Shown: positions 16,139 to 25,559, numbered from the stretch's first letter. The stretch is DNA of 64,000 nt from Tropicibacter naphthalenivorans (GCF_900176475.1 NZ_FWXX01000005.1:1-64000), one strand, 5' to 3'. The notes: generated by a model from the sequence alone, not told the origin. Program-made: numbers and translations.

Positions 16139-17371
16139 TTAGTCGGCGACACCCGCGTTTTGGGCGGCGCTGCGGATGGTGGCGAGAGCTTCGGGTTCGT
16201 TGGCAAAGACGGTTTGCGCCTCGACCCAGATTTCGGTGGCTTGTTCCATATTGCCCAGCACCGTGAGCGAGGAGATCAGGCGCGACCATTCCTGCGGGGT
16301 GCCGCCTTCGGTGGCGAGACGTTCGGAGAGTTGGCCGACCATGCCGCGGATCATGTCCATGCGTTCTTCGCCGGTCAGCTCGGCGGCGGCGGCCACGTCA
16401 TCGGAGGAGGGGCCGCGCAGCATCGGCGGGGTTTGCGCGGGCAATTGGTAGTCGGAGACCCCGGCGCGGAAGGCCATTTCCTCGATCTGCTGCCGGATCG
16501 GCTGGACCCAAGGGGCGTCCGGCGCGCTGTTGCGCAGCAGCTCGTCCCACATGCGAAAGCCGATGTCGGGGCGGCCGGTCTGGGCCATCATCAGCCCGCC
16601 GTAAAAGCGCGCGACCTCGTTGCGCGGGTCGATGGAGAGGGTCTTTTCGATGACTTTCTGCGCCTCGGGAGAGACAAAGCCCCCGGCGGCGAGGATCATC
16701 ATATCAGCCAGGTCGGCGTAGTCCTTGGCGGTAGCATCCTCGCCCTTGAGTTGCACGATCCGGGCTTGGGCCTGATAGGAGGCCTTGTAGTTGCCGATCG
16801 CCGCTTCGGAGCGGGCAAGCAGCACGTGGCCTTGCAAATCGTCGGGGCGGTTGGCCACCGCCTCGCGCAGTTTGGTCACCAGATCCATGTATTCGGCGGG
16901 CACCTCTGGGTTGGCCTGCGCAGGCACGCGCGCCTCGGCGTCGGCCTGCGAGGGGCGGCTTTTGCGGGCCTCTTCGGCGGCGTCCTTGCGCGCTTGCAGC
17001 GGCAGGTCGGGGTAGCCGGGGGCGCCGAGCCAAGTGTACAGGCCAAAGCCCCCGCCCAGCAGCACCAGCGCCATCAGCGCCGACATCACCACAGCGGCGG
17101 CGCGCGGCTGGCCGCCGGTCTCGGCCCCGGCGCGCAGCTTGGCATCGGCCGACAGGATCCGGCGCGAGATTTCAACCTTGAGGCGTTCCGCTTCTTCGGC
17201 GGGGATCTTGCCAGAGGCGGCATCGCGTTCGATTTCCGACAGCTGGTCGCGGTAGACTTGCAGGTCAAACGCCTCTGCCGGGCCGGTTTCGCGCCGCCCG
17301 CGCAGCACCGCCATCACCAAGCTCGCCGTCAGCGCCAGCGTCGCCAAGCTCGTCACAATCCAGAACGTCAT
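16139..17371 (-). CDS. ccmI: Cytochrome c maturation protein CcmI
   Basis: A 410-residue inner-membrane protein of c-type cytochrome biogenesis; CcmI chaperones apocytochrome c to the heme ligation complex. Two membrane segments (about 4-23 and 93-115) flank a cytoplasmic loop with a leucine-zipper-like helix ([18 protein letters not shown]). The large periplasmic C-terminal part is helical with TPR-like repeats (about 185-290: [28 protein letters not shown]). The length fits the long alphaproteobacterial form. It is the first gene of the minus-strand unit with ruvX and DUF1289; the other ccm genes are not in this window. Confidence 0.93.
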   Translation of the reverse strand: MTFWIVTSLATLALTASLVMAVLRGRRETGPAEAFDLQVYRDQLSEIERDAASGKIPAEEAERLKVEISRRILSADAKLRAGAETGGQPRAAAVVMSALMALVLLGGGFGLYTWLGAPGYPDLPLQARKDAAEEARKSRPSQADAEARVPAQANPEVPAEYMDLVTKLREAVANRPDDLQGHVLLARSEAAIGNYKASYQAQARIVQLKGEDATAKDYADLADMMILAAGGFVSPEAQKVIEKTLSIDPRNEVARFYGGLMMAQTGRPDIGFRMWDELLRNSAPDAPWVQPIRQQIEEMAFRAGVSDYQLPAQTPPMLRGPSSDDVAAAAELTGEERMDMIRGMVGQLSERLATEGGTPQEWSRLISSLTVLGNMEQATEIWVEAQTVFANEPEALATIRSAAQNAGVAD

Positions 17372-17504
17372 GTTGCCTCCCCTTCCGAGTGGTGTTCATC
17401 TAAGGCGCATGGCCCTTGGAAAAAAGGGCAAAACGTCGCGATGTCACCCCATGTCGCAACTGCACCCCCAAGTGACGGTTGCAGCAAGGGGCGTATTAAG
17501 GAAT

Positions 17505-17523
17505 TTAGGCATTTATCGCCTAA
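17505..17523. promoter_or_regulatory. Inverted repeat upstream of the sox operon (possible operator)
   Basis: TTAGGC and GCCTAA are separated by 7 bases, 27 bp upstream of the soxB start codon. The arrangement fits an operator for a dimeric regulator of sarcosine use, but the binding protein is unknown. Confidence 0.35.
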
Positions 17524-17550
17524 GACCTAGCAGATCGGATTCGAGCGCTC

Positions 17551-18795
17551 ATGAAACGATATTCCGCCTTTGCCATCGCCCGCGAAGCCCTACGGGGCCA
17601 CACCGGATGGGAACGGGCCTGGCGCAACGCGCAGCCCAAGAAACGCTATGACGTGGTGATCGTCGGGGCCGGGGGCCACGGGCTGGCCACGGCCTATTAC
17701 CTTGGCAAGAACTTTGGCATCACCAATGTGGCGGTGATCGAAAAGGGTTGGCTGGGCGGCGGCAACACCGGGCGCAACACCACGATCATCCGCTCGAACT
17801 ACCTGCAGGATCCGTCGGCGGCGATCTACGAAAAGGCCCGCGATCTGTACGAGACGATGTCGCAGGACCTGAACTACAACGTCATGTTCAGCCCGCGCGG
17901 CGTGATGATGCTGGCGCAGACCGAACACGAAGTCCGCGGCTACCAGCGCACGGCCCACGCCAACGCGCTGCAAGGCGTCAAGACAGAGTTCATCACCCCC
18001 GAGCGCGTCAAGGAAATCGTGCCGATCATGAACATCCACGGCCCGCGCTACCCCGTTCTGGGCGCGCTGTGGCAGGAACGCGCCGGCACCGCGCGCCACG
18101 ACGCCGTGGCCTGGGGCTATGCGCGTGCGTGCTCTGACATGGGCATGGACATCATCCAAAAGTGCGAGGTCACCGGTGTCACCCGCGTTGCAGGCCGCGT
18201 CACCGGCGTCGACACCACCAAGGGCCACATCGCCTGTGACAAGCTGGGCATCGTCGTGGCGGGCCACTCGGGCCAACTGGCGGAAATGGCGGGCTTCAAA
18301 CTGCCGGTCGAGGCGGCCCCGCTTCAGGCGCTGGTCTCTGAGCCGATCAAACCCTGCATGGACTGCGTGGTCATGGCGAACACCGTGCACGGCTATATGT
18401 CGCAGTCGGACAAGGGCGAAATGGTCATTGGCGGCGGCACCGACAGCTACAACGCCTACACGCAGCGCGGCTCTTTCCACCACGTCGAGGAAACCGTGCG
18501 CGCGCTGGTCGAAACCTTCCCGATGATCTCGCGCCTGAAAATGCTGCGCCAGTGGGGCGGTATCGTGGACATGACCGGCGACCGCTCGCCCATCCTGTCG
18601 AAAACCCCGGTGGAAAACGTCTTTATCAACTGCGGTTGGGGGACGGGCGGCTTCAAGGCGATCCCGGGCTCGGGCTGGGGCTTTGCCGAACTGATGGCCA
18701 AGGGCCACTCACCCCTGACCGAGGAATTCTCGCTCACCCGCTTCCGCGAAGGCCGGTTCATCGACGAATCCGTCGCCGCCGGCGTCGCCCACTAA
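17551..18795 (+). CDS. soxB: Sarcosine oxidase beta subunit
   Basis: The beta subunit of heterotetrameric sarcosine oxidase (414 residues), which oxidatively demethylates sarcosine to glycine with oxygen and folate, giving H2O2 and methylene-tetrahydrofolate. The FAD-binding Rossmann motif DVVIVGAGGHGLATAYYL begins near residue 34. The GWLGGGNTGRNTTIIRSNY stretch is characteristic of SoxB. The C-terminal GGWGTGGF-type region (NCGWGTGGFKAIPGSG) completes the flavin site. It is the first gene of soxBDAG, with 19 bp to soxD. The length is normal and the frame intact. Confidence 0.97.
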   Translation: MKRYSAFAIAREALRGHTGWERAWRNAQPKKRYDVVIVGAGGHGLATAYYLGKNFGITNVAVIEKGWLGGGNTGRNTTIIRSNYLQDPSAAIYEKARDLYETMSQDLNYNVMFSPRGVMMLAQTEHEVRGYQRTAHANALQGVKTEFITPERVKEIVPIMNIHGPRYPVLGALWQERAGTARHDAVAWGYARACSDMGMDIIQKCEVTGVTRVAGRVTGVDTTKGHIACDKLGIVVAGHSGQLAEMAGFKLPVEAAPLQALVSEPIKPCMDCVVMANTVHGYMSQSDKGEMVIGGGTDSYNAYTQRGSFHHVEETVRALVETFPMISRLKMLRQWGGIVDMTGDRSPILSKTPVENVFINCGWGTGGFKAIPGSGWGFAELMAKGHSPLTEEFSLTRFREGRFIDESVAAGVAH

Positions 18796-18814
18796 GCCGC
18801 AAGGAGATACGGAC

Positions 18815-19144
18815 ATGCTAATCCTTGAATGCCCCTATTGCGGCGTCCACGCCGAAGAAACCGAACTGACCGCAGGCGGCGAAGCGCATCTCAAACGCTT
18901 TGGCCCCGGCTCCTCCGACGAAGAGTTCGAGGGCTACATGTTCGCCCGCGAAAACCCCAAGGGCGTGCACTTTGAACGCTGGCGCCACGCCAATGGCTGC
19001 GGCAAGTGGTTCCACGCGGCGCGCGACACCAACACCATGGAAGTCTTCGGCACCTACACCGCCCAGACCTCCACCCCGCCCGAGGACCTGCTAGAGACGA
19101 TCCGCGCCAAGCGCCCCGGCTTCAAATGGAGAGACTTCTCCTGA
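18815..19144 (+). CDS. soxD: Sarcosine oxidase delta subunit
   Basis: The small (109-residue) zinc-binding subunit of heterotetrameric sarcosine oxidase. The zinc ligands are visible as CPYCG near the N-terminus and the RWRHANGCGKWF segment. It stabilises the alpha-beta assembly rather than catalysing. Between soxD and soxA lies a 61-bp gap carrying a copy of the dispersed AAATATCC motif, which is unusual inside an otherwise tight operon. Confidence 0.96.
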   Translation: MLILECPYCGVHAEETELTAGGEAHLKRFGPGSSDEEFEGYMFARENPKGVHFERWRHANGCGKWFHAARDTNTMEVFGTYTAQTSTPPEDLLETIRAKRPGFKWRDFS

Positions 19145-19145
19145 T

Positions 19146-19168
19146 GCTTCTTCTCTTTCCAAATATCC
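19146..19168 (-). repeat. Dispersed intergenic motif, copy D (inside the sox operon)
   Basis: CTTCTTCTCTTTCCAAATATCC begins 2-3 bases after the soxD stop codon. It is the reverse complement of the 3' motif of copies at 16099-16120 and 40160-40180. No hairpin part is present here. Confidence 0.7.
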
Positions 19169-19205
19169 AATTCCACCCGCTTCCCACGCGCGAGGGCCTG
19201 ACATC

Positions 19206-22200
19206 ATGAGCACACGTCTCGCCAAGGGCGGTCGCCTCACCGACCGTTCGAAACAGATCGAATTCACCTTCAACGGCAAACGCCTGACCGGGGTCGCGGG
19301 CGATACGCTGGCCTCTGCGCTGCTGGCCAACGACCAGATGATGATGGGCCGCTCGTTCAAATACCACCGCCCGCGCGGTGTGGTCGCCTCTGGCGCCGAA
19401 GAGCCGAACGCTCTGGTCAACCTCGGCAAGGGCGACAAGCACGAGCCGAACCAGCGCGCCACCACCACCGAGCTTTTCGACGGTCTGACTGCCACCTCCC
19501 AGAACCACTGGCCGAACCTCGATTACGACATCGGTGCGGTGAACGGGCTGTTCGGGCGCTTTCTGACCGCCGGTTTCTACTACAAGATGTTCATCCACCC
19601 GCGTCCGTTCTGGAAGCACCTGTATGAACCCTTTATCCGCCAGTCCGCCGGTCTGGGCAAAGCCCCCGACGCAGAGGCGCGCGACCCCGACACCTATGAA
19701 CACTTCTACGCTTTCTACGACGTGGTCGTGGTGGGCGGCGGCGTCGCGGGCCTGCAAGCGGCCAAGGCCGCAGGCGAAAGCGGTGCATCGGTCCTGCTGA
19801 TGGAACAGACCCCGCATTGGGGTGGCCGCGCGCCCGTGGACGGCGGCACCATCGACGGCAAACCCGCCGAGGACTGGATCAACGACACGCTGCAAGCGCT
19901 TGAAAACATGCCCAATGTCACCATCCGCACCCGGATGATGGGCGCAGGGGTTTATGACCACGGCTATATGCTGGGCTACGAGCGTCTGACCGACCACGCG
20001 CCGCAGATGCCGGGGCCGCGTCACCGTCTGTGGAAGATCCGCACCAAGCAGATCATCACCGCCACCGGCGCGATCGAACGCCCGCTGAGCTTTGCAGGCA
20101 ACGACATCCCCGGCGTGGTGCTGGCCTCTGCCGTGCGCGACTACGCGGTGAACTACGGCGTCTCCGTCGGCGATCGCACCGTGGTTGTAACCAACAACGA
20201 CGACGCCTATCGCACTGCGATTGCTCTGAAAAACCTCGGCATGGACGTGCCCGCGATCATCGACGCGCGCCACACCGGCGGCGGCGCTCTGATGGCCGAG
20301 GCCAAGGCTCTGGGCATCCGGGTCGAAACTGGCCGCGGCGTGGCCAAGGTGCTTGGCGGCAAGCGCGTCAAGGGCGTGATGCTCTGCAACCAGCAGGGCG
20401 AAGGCGCGACCATCGAGGAAATCCCCTGCGAATGCGTCGCCATGTCCGGCGGCTGGTCCCCGGTGGTGCACCTGTGGTCGCATTGCGGCGGCAAGCTGAC
20501 CTGGGACGAGGAACAGGCCTTCTTCCGCCCCGACGCCTCCCGCGCGCCCACCTCGCACGACGGCAAGCCCTTTGTCGCCGTGGCAGGCGCGGCCAACGGG
20601 TACTTGCAGTTGAACGACGTCATGCAAGACGCTGACGCCGTTGCGAAATCCGTGGCTTCTGCGGTTGGCTTCACCGCGACGGGCAGCGCCCCCACCGCCG
20701 AGGCACAGCCCGAGGCCGCCATGGAGCAAGTCTGGCTGATGCCGCAGGGCGCAAGCTATGATCTGCGTCTCAAGACCTGGCTGGACTACCAGAACGACGT
20801 CAAAGTCTCCGACGTGCAGCTCGCCGCCAAAGAGGGCTACGAGAGCGTCGAACACACCAAGCGCTACACCACGCTGGGCATGGCGACCGATCAGGGTAAG
20901 TTGAGCAACATCAACGGCTTGGCGACGCTTTCTAATGCTTTGAATGAAAGCATCCCGCAGGTCGGCACCACCACCTTCCGTCCGCCCTATACCCCCATCT
21001 CGATGGGGGCGATTGGCGGCGAGGCGCGCGGTGACATCTTTCAGCCGATCCGCAAGACCCCGATCCACGCGTGGCACGAAGCGCATGGCGCGGCGTGGGA
21101 GCCGGTCGGTCAATGGCGGCGTCCCTACTGCTATCCTAGGTCCGGCGAGTCCAAGCATGACGCGGTCACGCGTGAGGTGAACGCCACCCGCCAAAGCCTT
21201 GGTTTGCTTGACGCATCCACGCTGGGCAAGATCATCGTCAAAGGCCCTGACGCGGGCAAGTTCATGGACATGCTCTACACCAACATGATGAGCACCCTGA
21301 AGCCGGGCAAATGCCGCTATGGCCTGATGTGCTCGGAAAACGGGTTCCTGTCCGATGACGGTGTGGTCGCGCGTTTGGACGAGGACACCTTCCTGTGTCA
21401 CACCACCACCGGCGGCGCGGATCGCATCCACGCCCACATGGAGGAATGGCTGCAAACTGAATGGTGGGATTGGCAGGTCTACACCGCTAACGTCACCGAG
21501 CAGTGGGCGCAATTCGCCGTGGTCGGCCCCAACGCCCGCAAGGTGCTGGAGAAGCTTGGCGGCATGGATCTGTCCAAGGAAAACCTCGCCTTCATGGAAT
21601 GGAAAGACGGCGAGCTGGCCGGGACCCGCGCCCGCGTCTTCCGCATTTCGTTCTCGGGTGAGCTGTCGTTCGAGGTTGGCGTGCCTGCGAACCAGGGCCG
21701 CGATTTCTGGGACAAGCTGATCGAGGCCGGGGCAGAGTTCAACGTGACCCCCTATGGCACCGAGGCGTTGCACGTCATGCGCGCCGAAAAGGGCTTTATC
21801 ATGATCGGGGACGAAACCGACGGCACCGTGATCCCGCAGGATCTGGGGCTGAACTGGGCGATCTCGAAAAAGAAAGAGGACTACATCGGCAAGCGCGCGC
21901 AACAGCGGAGCCACATGACCGATCCGTCGCGCTGGCAGCTGGTGGGCCTTGAAACCGAGGATGGCTCGGTTCTGCCCGATGGCGCCTATGCGGTCGCCAG
22001 CGGCCACAACGCCAACAAGCAGTGCAACACCCAAGGGCGCGTGACCTCGACCTATTATTCGCCGACCTTGAAAAAGGGCATCGCCATGGGCCTCGTGCTG
22101 AACGGTCCGGATCGCATGGGCGAGAGCATCCCGTTCATGTGCGCCGATGGCGAAACCATCGTTCGGGCGACCATCGTCAGCCCGGTGTTCTTTGACCCCG

Positions 22201-22223
22201 AAGGGGAGAAGCAGAATGTCTAA
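19206..22223 (+). CDS. soxA: Sarcosine oxidase alpha subunit
   Basis: The 1,005-residue alpha subunit. The N-terminal part (about 18-100) resembles a ferredoxin-like Fer2_4 domain. A pyridine-nucleotide-binding Rossmann motif (VVVVGGGVAGLQAAKAAGES) begins near residue 176, and a second dinucleotide region follows near 320-345. The C-terminal about 400 residues match the GcvT/aminomethyltransferase fold that binds tetrahydrofolate (GKIIVKGPDAGKFMDMLYTN, YGTEALHVMRAEKGFIMIGDETDG). The subunit holds NAD+ and passes the methyl-derived carbon to folate. It overlaps soxG by 8 bp, indicating translational coupling. Confidence 0.97.
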   Translation: MSTRLAKGGRLTDRSKQIEFTFNGKRLTGVAGDTLASALLANDQMMMGRSFKYHRPRGVVASGAEEPNALVNLGKGDKHEPNQRATTTELFDGLTATSQNHWPNLDYDIGAVNGLFGRFLTAGFYYKMFIHPRPFWKHLYEPFIRQSAGLGKAPDAEARDPDTYEHFYAFYDVVVVGGGVAGLQAAKAAGESGASVLLMEQTPHWGGRAPVDGGTIDGKPAEDWINDTLQALENMPNVTIRTRMMGAGVYDHGYMLGYERLTDHAPQMPGPRHRLWKIRTKQIITATGAIERPLSFAGNDIPGVVLASAVRDYAVNYGVSVGDRTVVVTNNDDAYRTAIALKNLGMDVPAIIDARHTGGGALMAEAKALGIRVETGRGVAKVLGGKRVKGVMLCNQQGEGATIEEIPCECVAMSGGWSPVVHLWSHCGGKLTWDEEQAFFRPDASRAPTSHDGKPFVAVAGAANGYLQLNDVMQDADAVAKSVASAVGFTATGSAPTAEAQPEAAMEQVWLMPQGASYDLRLKTWLDYQNDVKVSDVQLAAKEGYESVEHTKRYTTLGMATDQGKLSNINGLATLSNALNESIPQVGTTTFRPPYTPISMGAIGGEARGDIFQPIRKTPIHAWHEAHGAAWEPVGQWRRPYCYPRSGESKHDAVTREVNATRQSLGLLDASTLGKIIVKGPDAGKFMDMLYTNMMSTLKPGKCRYGLMCSENGFLSDDGVVARLDEDTFLCHTTTGGADRIHAHMEEWLQTEWWDWQVYTANVTEQWAQFAVVGPNARKVLEKLGGMDLSKENLAFMEWKDGELAGTRARVFRISFSGELSFEVGVPANQGRDFWDKLIEAGAEFNVTPYGTEALHVMRAEKGFIMIGDETDGTVIPQDLGLNWAISKKKEDYIGKRAQQRSHMTDPSRWQLVGLETEDGSVLPDGAYAVASGHNANKQCNTQGRVTSTYYSPTLKKGIAMGLVLNGPDRMGESIPFMCADGETIVRATIVSPVFFDPEGEKQNV

Positions 22224-22788
22224 GCCTGTCCTGCCGCTTGGCGGCGCATCCTCCCAAGGCATCGTCACCGTGGCCGAACATGGCCCGGCGGGGATGATCA
22301 CCCTGCGCGGCGATCTGTCGTCCGAAGCCTTGATCAAGGCCGTCACCGACCTGACCGGCGCTGCCATGCCCGGCCAGCGCGGGGCCAACACCAACGGCGA
22401 CTACGGCCTCTTGTGGATGTCCCCGGACGAGCTGCTGATCCTGCTGCCTTATGCAGAGGCCGACGCCGCCGTGGCCACCTTGGACACCGCGCTGGCGGGG
22501 ACGCATTTTCTGGCCGTCAACGTCTCGGACGCGCGGGCGCAGTTCATCCTCAAGGGCGCAGCCGTCCGCGAGGTGATCGCCAAGATCGCCCCGGTGGATC
22601 TGTCCCCCGCCGCCTTCGCCCCCGGCGAGGTGCGCCGCACCCGCTTTGCCCAGGTGGCTGCGGGCTTTTGGCTGGCGGACGCGGAAACGGCGCATGTCTT
22701 TTGCTTCCGCTCGGTGGCCGAATACATGTTCAACACCCTGCGCGCCGTGTCCGTGACCGGTTCCGAGGTGGGCGTGTTCACCGCCTAA
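22216..22788 (+). CDS. soxG: Sarcosine oxidase gamma subunit
   Basis: A 190-residue gamma subunit, a shortened GcvT-like fold that completes the folate compartment of the enzyme. The start at 22216 (ATG after GGGGAGAAGCAGA) overlaps the soxA stop. Features include WMSPDELLILLP and the C-terminal CFRSVAEYMFNTL, typical of SoxG. It is the last gene of soxBDAG. The usual Roseobacter companions (glyA, folD, purU) are not adjacent here. Confidence 0.95.
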   Translation: MSKPVLPLGGASSQGIVTVAEHGPAGMITLRGDLSSEALIKAVTDLTGAAMPGQRGANTNGDYGLLWMSPDELLILLPYAEADAAVATLDTALAGTHFLAVNVSDARAQFILKGAAVREVIAKIAPVDLSPAAFAPGEVRRTRFAQVAAGFWLADAETAHVFCFRSVAEYMFNTLRAVSVTGSEVGVFTA

Positions 22789-22891
22789 GCCCCGGATTAA
22801 GCCACTGCCTAAACCACGGGCGCCACCCGCTTGGGTTGCGCCCGATTTGGCCCTGTCTCATAGTGGCGTCACTTAACGACAGGACACGGAC

Positions 22892-23308
22892 ATGTTGAAA
22901 ACGCTTTCCCTCGCCGCCGGTCTGACGCTGGCGGCGATGCCCGTTTTTGCCGAAACGCTTGGCTACAACTGCATCATGAGCGGCGCGCGCGAGCTGGAGT
23001 GGATTTCCCCCACGATTTTCATCGCCCACGACACCGACACGGGCAAAGTCATCGTCTCGGACCCCGCGATCCTGGGCTTTAACAACGGCCAGCCGCTGGA
23101 CGGCACCGTGACCAAGGACAACGCCAAGCGTCTGTCGGTCAAATGGAACCTCGAAATGCGCTCGGCGACCAACCAGCGGGTGATCATGCGCTACCGCGCC
23201 ACCGTGACCAAGGCCGACCACCGCGTGACCGTCGTTGCCCAGCCGCAGGGTTATGGCAACATGTTCAACAAAGGTGGCACCTGCCAGGTCAATCGACTCA
23301 AGAAGTGA
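22892..23308 (+). CDS. Secreted protein of unknown function
   Basis: A 138-residue protein with a clear Sec signal peptide (MLKTLSLAAGLTLAAMPVFAE, cleavage likely after VFA). The mature part is about 118 residues, beta-rich, with two cysteines (YNCIMSG and GTCQVNR) that could form a disulfide. I recognise no named family. It stands alone between soxG and the superoxide dismutase gene, about 100 bp from each. Confidence 0.8.
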   Translation: MLKTLSLAAGLTLAAMPVFAETLGYNCIMSGARELEWISPTIFIAHDTDTGKVIVSDPAILGFNNGQPLDGTVTKDNAKRLSVKWNLEMRSATNQRVIMRYRATVTKADHRVTVVAQPQGYGNMFNKGGTCQVNRLKK

Positions 23309-23408
23309 CCACCGGGCCGGGAATTTTTTAACCCAAGCCTTGACCTTGCCCCATCGCCGCGACAGGTATTGCGGTAACAATTCGCCACATCACAAAAGAG
23401 GTGACACC

Positions 23409-24008
23409 ATGGCTTTCGAACTTCCCGATCTTCCCTACGCACATGACGCGCTGGCCTCTATGGGCATGTCCCAGGAGACCATGGAATATCACCACGATAT
23501 CCACCACAAAGCTTATGTCGACAACGGCAACAAGCTGATCGCCGGCACCGAGTGGGAAGGCAAATCCGTCGAAGAGATCGTCAAAGGCACCTACCAGGCC
23601 GGCGCGGTTGCCCAGAACGGCATCTTCAACAACGCTTCGCAGCACTGGAACCACACCCAGTTCTGGGAAATGATGGGCCCCGGCGGCAAGACCATGCCGT
23701 CCGAGCTGGAAGCCGCCATCAAGGAATCCTTCGGCACCGTTGACAAGTTCAAGGAAGACTTCGCCGCCGCGGGCGCGGGCCAGTTCGGTTCGGGCTGGGC
23801 ATGGCTGGTCAAGGACACCGACGGCGGCCTCAAAGTCACCAAGACCGAGAACGGCGTGAACCCGCTGTGCTTTGGCCAGACCGCGCTGCTGGGCTGTGAC
23901 GTGTGGGAGCACTCCTACTACATCGACTTCCGCAACAAGCGTCCGGCGTATCTTGCGAACTTCCTCGACAACCTGGTGAACTGGGAAAACGTGGCCTCGC
24001 GCCTGTAA
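23409..24008 (+). CDS. sodB: Superoxide dismutase (Fe/Mn type)
   Basis: A 199-residue cytosolic superoxide dismutase converting superoxide to H2O2 and O2. Metal ligands are visible: a His in MEYHHDIHHKAYVDNGNKL, a His in QHWNHTQFW, and Asp/His in DVWEHSYYIDFRNKRP. The motif pattern around GNGAF-like FGSGWAWLV suggests the iron form, though Fe and Mn cannot be told apart reliably by eye. The start at 23409 follows AAGAGGTGACACC. A strong intrinsic terminator follows the gene. Confidence 0.96.
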   Translation: MAFELPDLPYAHDALASMGMSQETMEYHHDIHHKAYVDNGNKLIAGTEWEGKSVEEIVKGTYQAGAVAQNGIFNNASQHWNHTQFWEMMGPGGKTMPSELEAAIKESFGTVDKFKEDFAAAGAGQFGSGWAWLVKDTDGGLKVTKTENGVNPLCFGQTALLGCDVWEHSYYIDFRNKRPAYLANFLDNLVNWENVASRL

Positions 24009-24034
24009 TTTCCATCCATCGGATGTGATCAAAG

Positions 24035-24067
24035 CCGGGGCGTGCAGGAATGTGCGTCCCGGTTTTT
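24035..24067 (+). terminator. Intrinsic terminator after sodB
   Basis: A GC-rich stem (CCGGGGCGTGCA paired with TGTGCGTCCCGG, two G-U wobbles) with a GGAA loop is followed directly by TTTTT. It lies 27 bp after the sodB stop. Confidence 0.85.
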
Positions 24068-24126
24068 CGTTTGCGCTGTCGCTTTTGCGATTGCACATCG
24101 GCGGGCGGGGGCGCAGCAATAGCGCT

Positions 24127-25065
24127 ATGAGCCACCCCACCAATCAAGCCAGACAAGGCATCCTCCTGATGATCGGCGCTTGTTCGATCTGGGGGCTGTC
24201 GCCGCTTTACTACAAACTGCTAACCCATGTGCCTCCGCTAGAGCTGATGGCGCATCGCACCGTTTGGTCGACGGTGGTTTTCGCGGGCGTGCTGGCGCTG
24301 CAAGGGGACTTGCGCGCGCTCAGGGGGGCGGTGGCATCGCCCCGCGTCTTTGCCACGGTGGTCTTTGCGGCGCTGATGGTGGGCTGCAACTGGTTCCTGT
24401 TCATCTGGTCGGTGATCGCGGGCCGGGTGACGGAAACCTCGCTGGGCTATTACATCTTTCCGCTGATCGCCGTGCTGCTGGGCGTCGTTGTCCTGCGCGA
24501 ACGGCTGAGCCTATGGCAATGGGGCGCGGTGAGCCTTGCGGCGGCGGGGGTGCTGACGCTGTCCATCGGCCTTGGCATTCTGCCGTGGATCTCGCTGGTG
24601 CTGTCCACGACCTTTGGCCTCTATGGTCTGGTGAAAAAGCGCCTGCCCATGGGCCCGGTCGCCTCTGTCACCGCCGAGGCGGGTTTGCTTGCTGTGCCCG
24701 CGGCCCTTTGGCTGATCCACGTCGGCCCGGGCGGGGCAGGGATCGCCGACCTGTATACCCTCGGGTTGCTCATCTTCTCTGGCATCATCACCGCGCTGCC
24801 GCTTGTGCTGTTCACCGCCGCCGCGCAGCGGGTCAACATGGCCACCGTGGGCCTGCTGCAATACCTCAACCCGACGCTGCAATTCCTTTGCGCCGTGGTG
24901 ATCTTTGGCGAAGCCTTCACGCCCGTGCACGCCATCGCCTTTGGCCTGATCTGGGCGGGGCTGGCGCTCTATTCCGCCAGCAGCCTCTCTCAGGCCAAAA
25001 GCCTCGCTCAGGAAAGAGCGCGGCGCAAAATGGCGCAGACCTCGGACGCATCGCTGCCGTATTGA
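24127..25065 (+). CDS. rarD: EamA/RarD-family membrane transporter
   Basis: A 312-residue inner-membrane protein of the drug/metabolite transporter superfamily, RarD subgroup. It has about ten hydrophobic segments, with family-like GILLMIGACSIWGLSPLYYKLL at the start, NWFLFIWSVIAGRVTETSLGYYI near residues 80-102 and VGLLQYLNPTLQFL near 240. The substrate is unknown; RarD was named for chloramphenicol sensitivity. The ATG at 24127 is preferred to 24025, which would overlap the sodB terminator. The last 58 bp overlap the convergent LOG-family gene. Confidence 0.9.
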   Translation: MSHPTNQARQGILLMIGACSIWGLSPLYYKLLTHVPPLELMAHRTVWSTVVFAGVLALQGDLRALRGAVASPRVFATVVFAALMVGCNWFLFIWSVIAGRVTETSLGYYIFPLIAVLLGVVVLRERLSLWQWGAVSLAAAGVLTLSIGLGILPWISLVLSTTFGLYGLVKKRLPMGPVASVTAEAGLLAVPAALWLIHVGPGGAGIADLYTLGLLIFSGIITALPLVLFTAAAQRVNMATVGLLQYLNPTLQFLCAVVIFGEAFTPVHAIAFGLIWAGLALYSASSLSQAKSLAQERARRKMAQTSDASLPY

Positions 25066-25559
25066 ACGTAGTCCAGCAGCGACGCATCGGCAAAGCCGTG
25101 ATCGCTGACGTGATCCAAGAGCGCCCGCAGCGGTCCCCAAAAACCTTGGACATCCATCACCACGATCGGCTTGTCGTGCAGGCCCAGCTGCCGCCACGTG
25201 AGCACCTCAAAGAACTCGTCCAAGGTGCCGGGGCCGCCGGGCATCACCACGATGGCGTCGGCGTTCATCACCATGACCTTCTTGCGCTCGTGCATGGTCT
25301 CGGTGACGATAAAGCTGGTCAGATCGGTCTTGCCGACCTCGCGGCGCAAGAGGTGCTCGGGGATGACGCCAAAGGTCTCGCCGCCCGCGTCCTGCGTGGC
25401 GCAGGCCACCGTGCCCATCAGGCCCACGTCCCCCGCGCCATAGACCAAGCGCCAGCCGTGCTCTGCAATGGCGCGACCCAGGGCGGTGGCTTGCTCGGTA
25501 TAGGCGGGCTGGGTGCCAAAGCGTGAGCCACAATAGACACAGATGGACTTGATCGACAT
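25008..25559 (-). CDS. LOG-family nucleotide phosphoribohydrolase (TIGR00730)
   Basis: A 183-residue LOG-family enzyme, known to release the base from cytokinin riboside 5'-monophosphates or, more generally, from AMP. The signature motifs are both present: PGGPGTLDEFFEVLTW and the upstream YGAGDVGLMG and MHERKK segments. The start at 25559 gives the expected length. The gene converges on rarD and their 3' ends overlap by 58 bp. Confidence 0.93.
   Translation of the reverse strand: MSIKSICVYCGSRFGTQPAYTEQATALGRAIAEHGWRLVYGAGDVGLMGTVACATQDAGGETFGVIPEHLLRREVGKTDLTSFIVTETMHERKKVMVMNADAIVVMPGGPGTLDEFFEVLTWRQLGLHDKPIVVMDVQGFWGPLRALLDHVSDHGFADASLLDYVQYGSDASEVCAILRRALS

Noticed and set aside
16008-16289. 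RuvX N-terminal extension of 94 residues.
   Set aside because: It reads through the dispersed intergenic hairpin repeat; the ATG at 16007 gives the family length.
19122-22394. 1,090-codon open frame on the minus strand opposite soxA and soxG.
   Set aside because: It is a shadow of GC-rich coding: low-complexity Gly/Ala/Arg/His composition, no domain, and the plus strand encodes clear sarcosine oxidase subunits.
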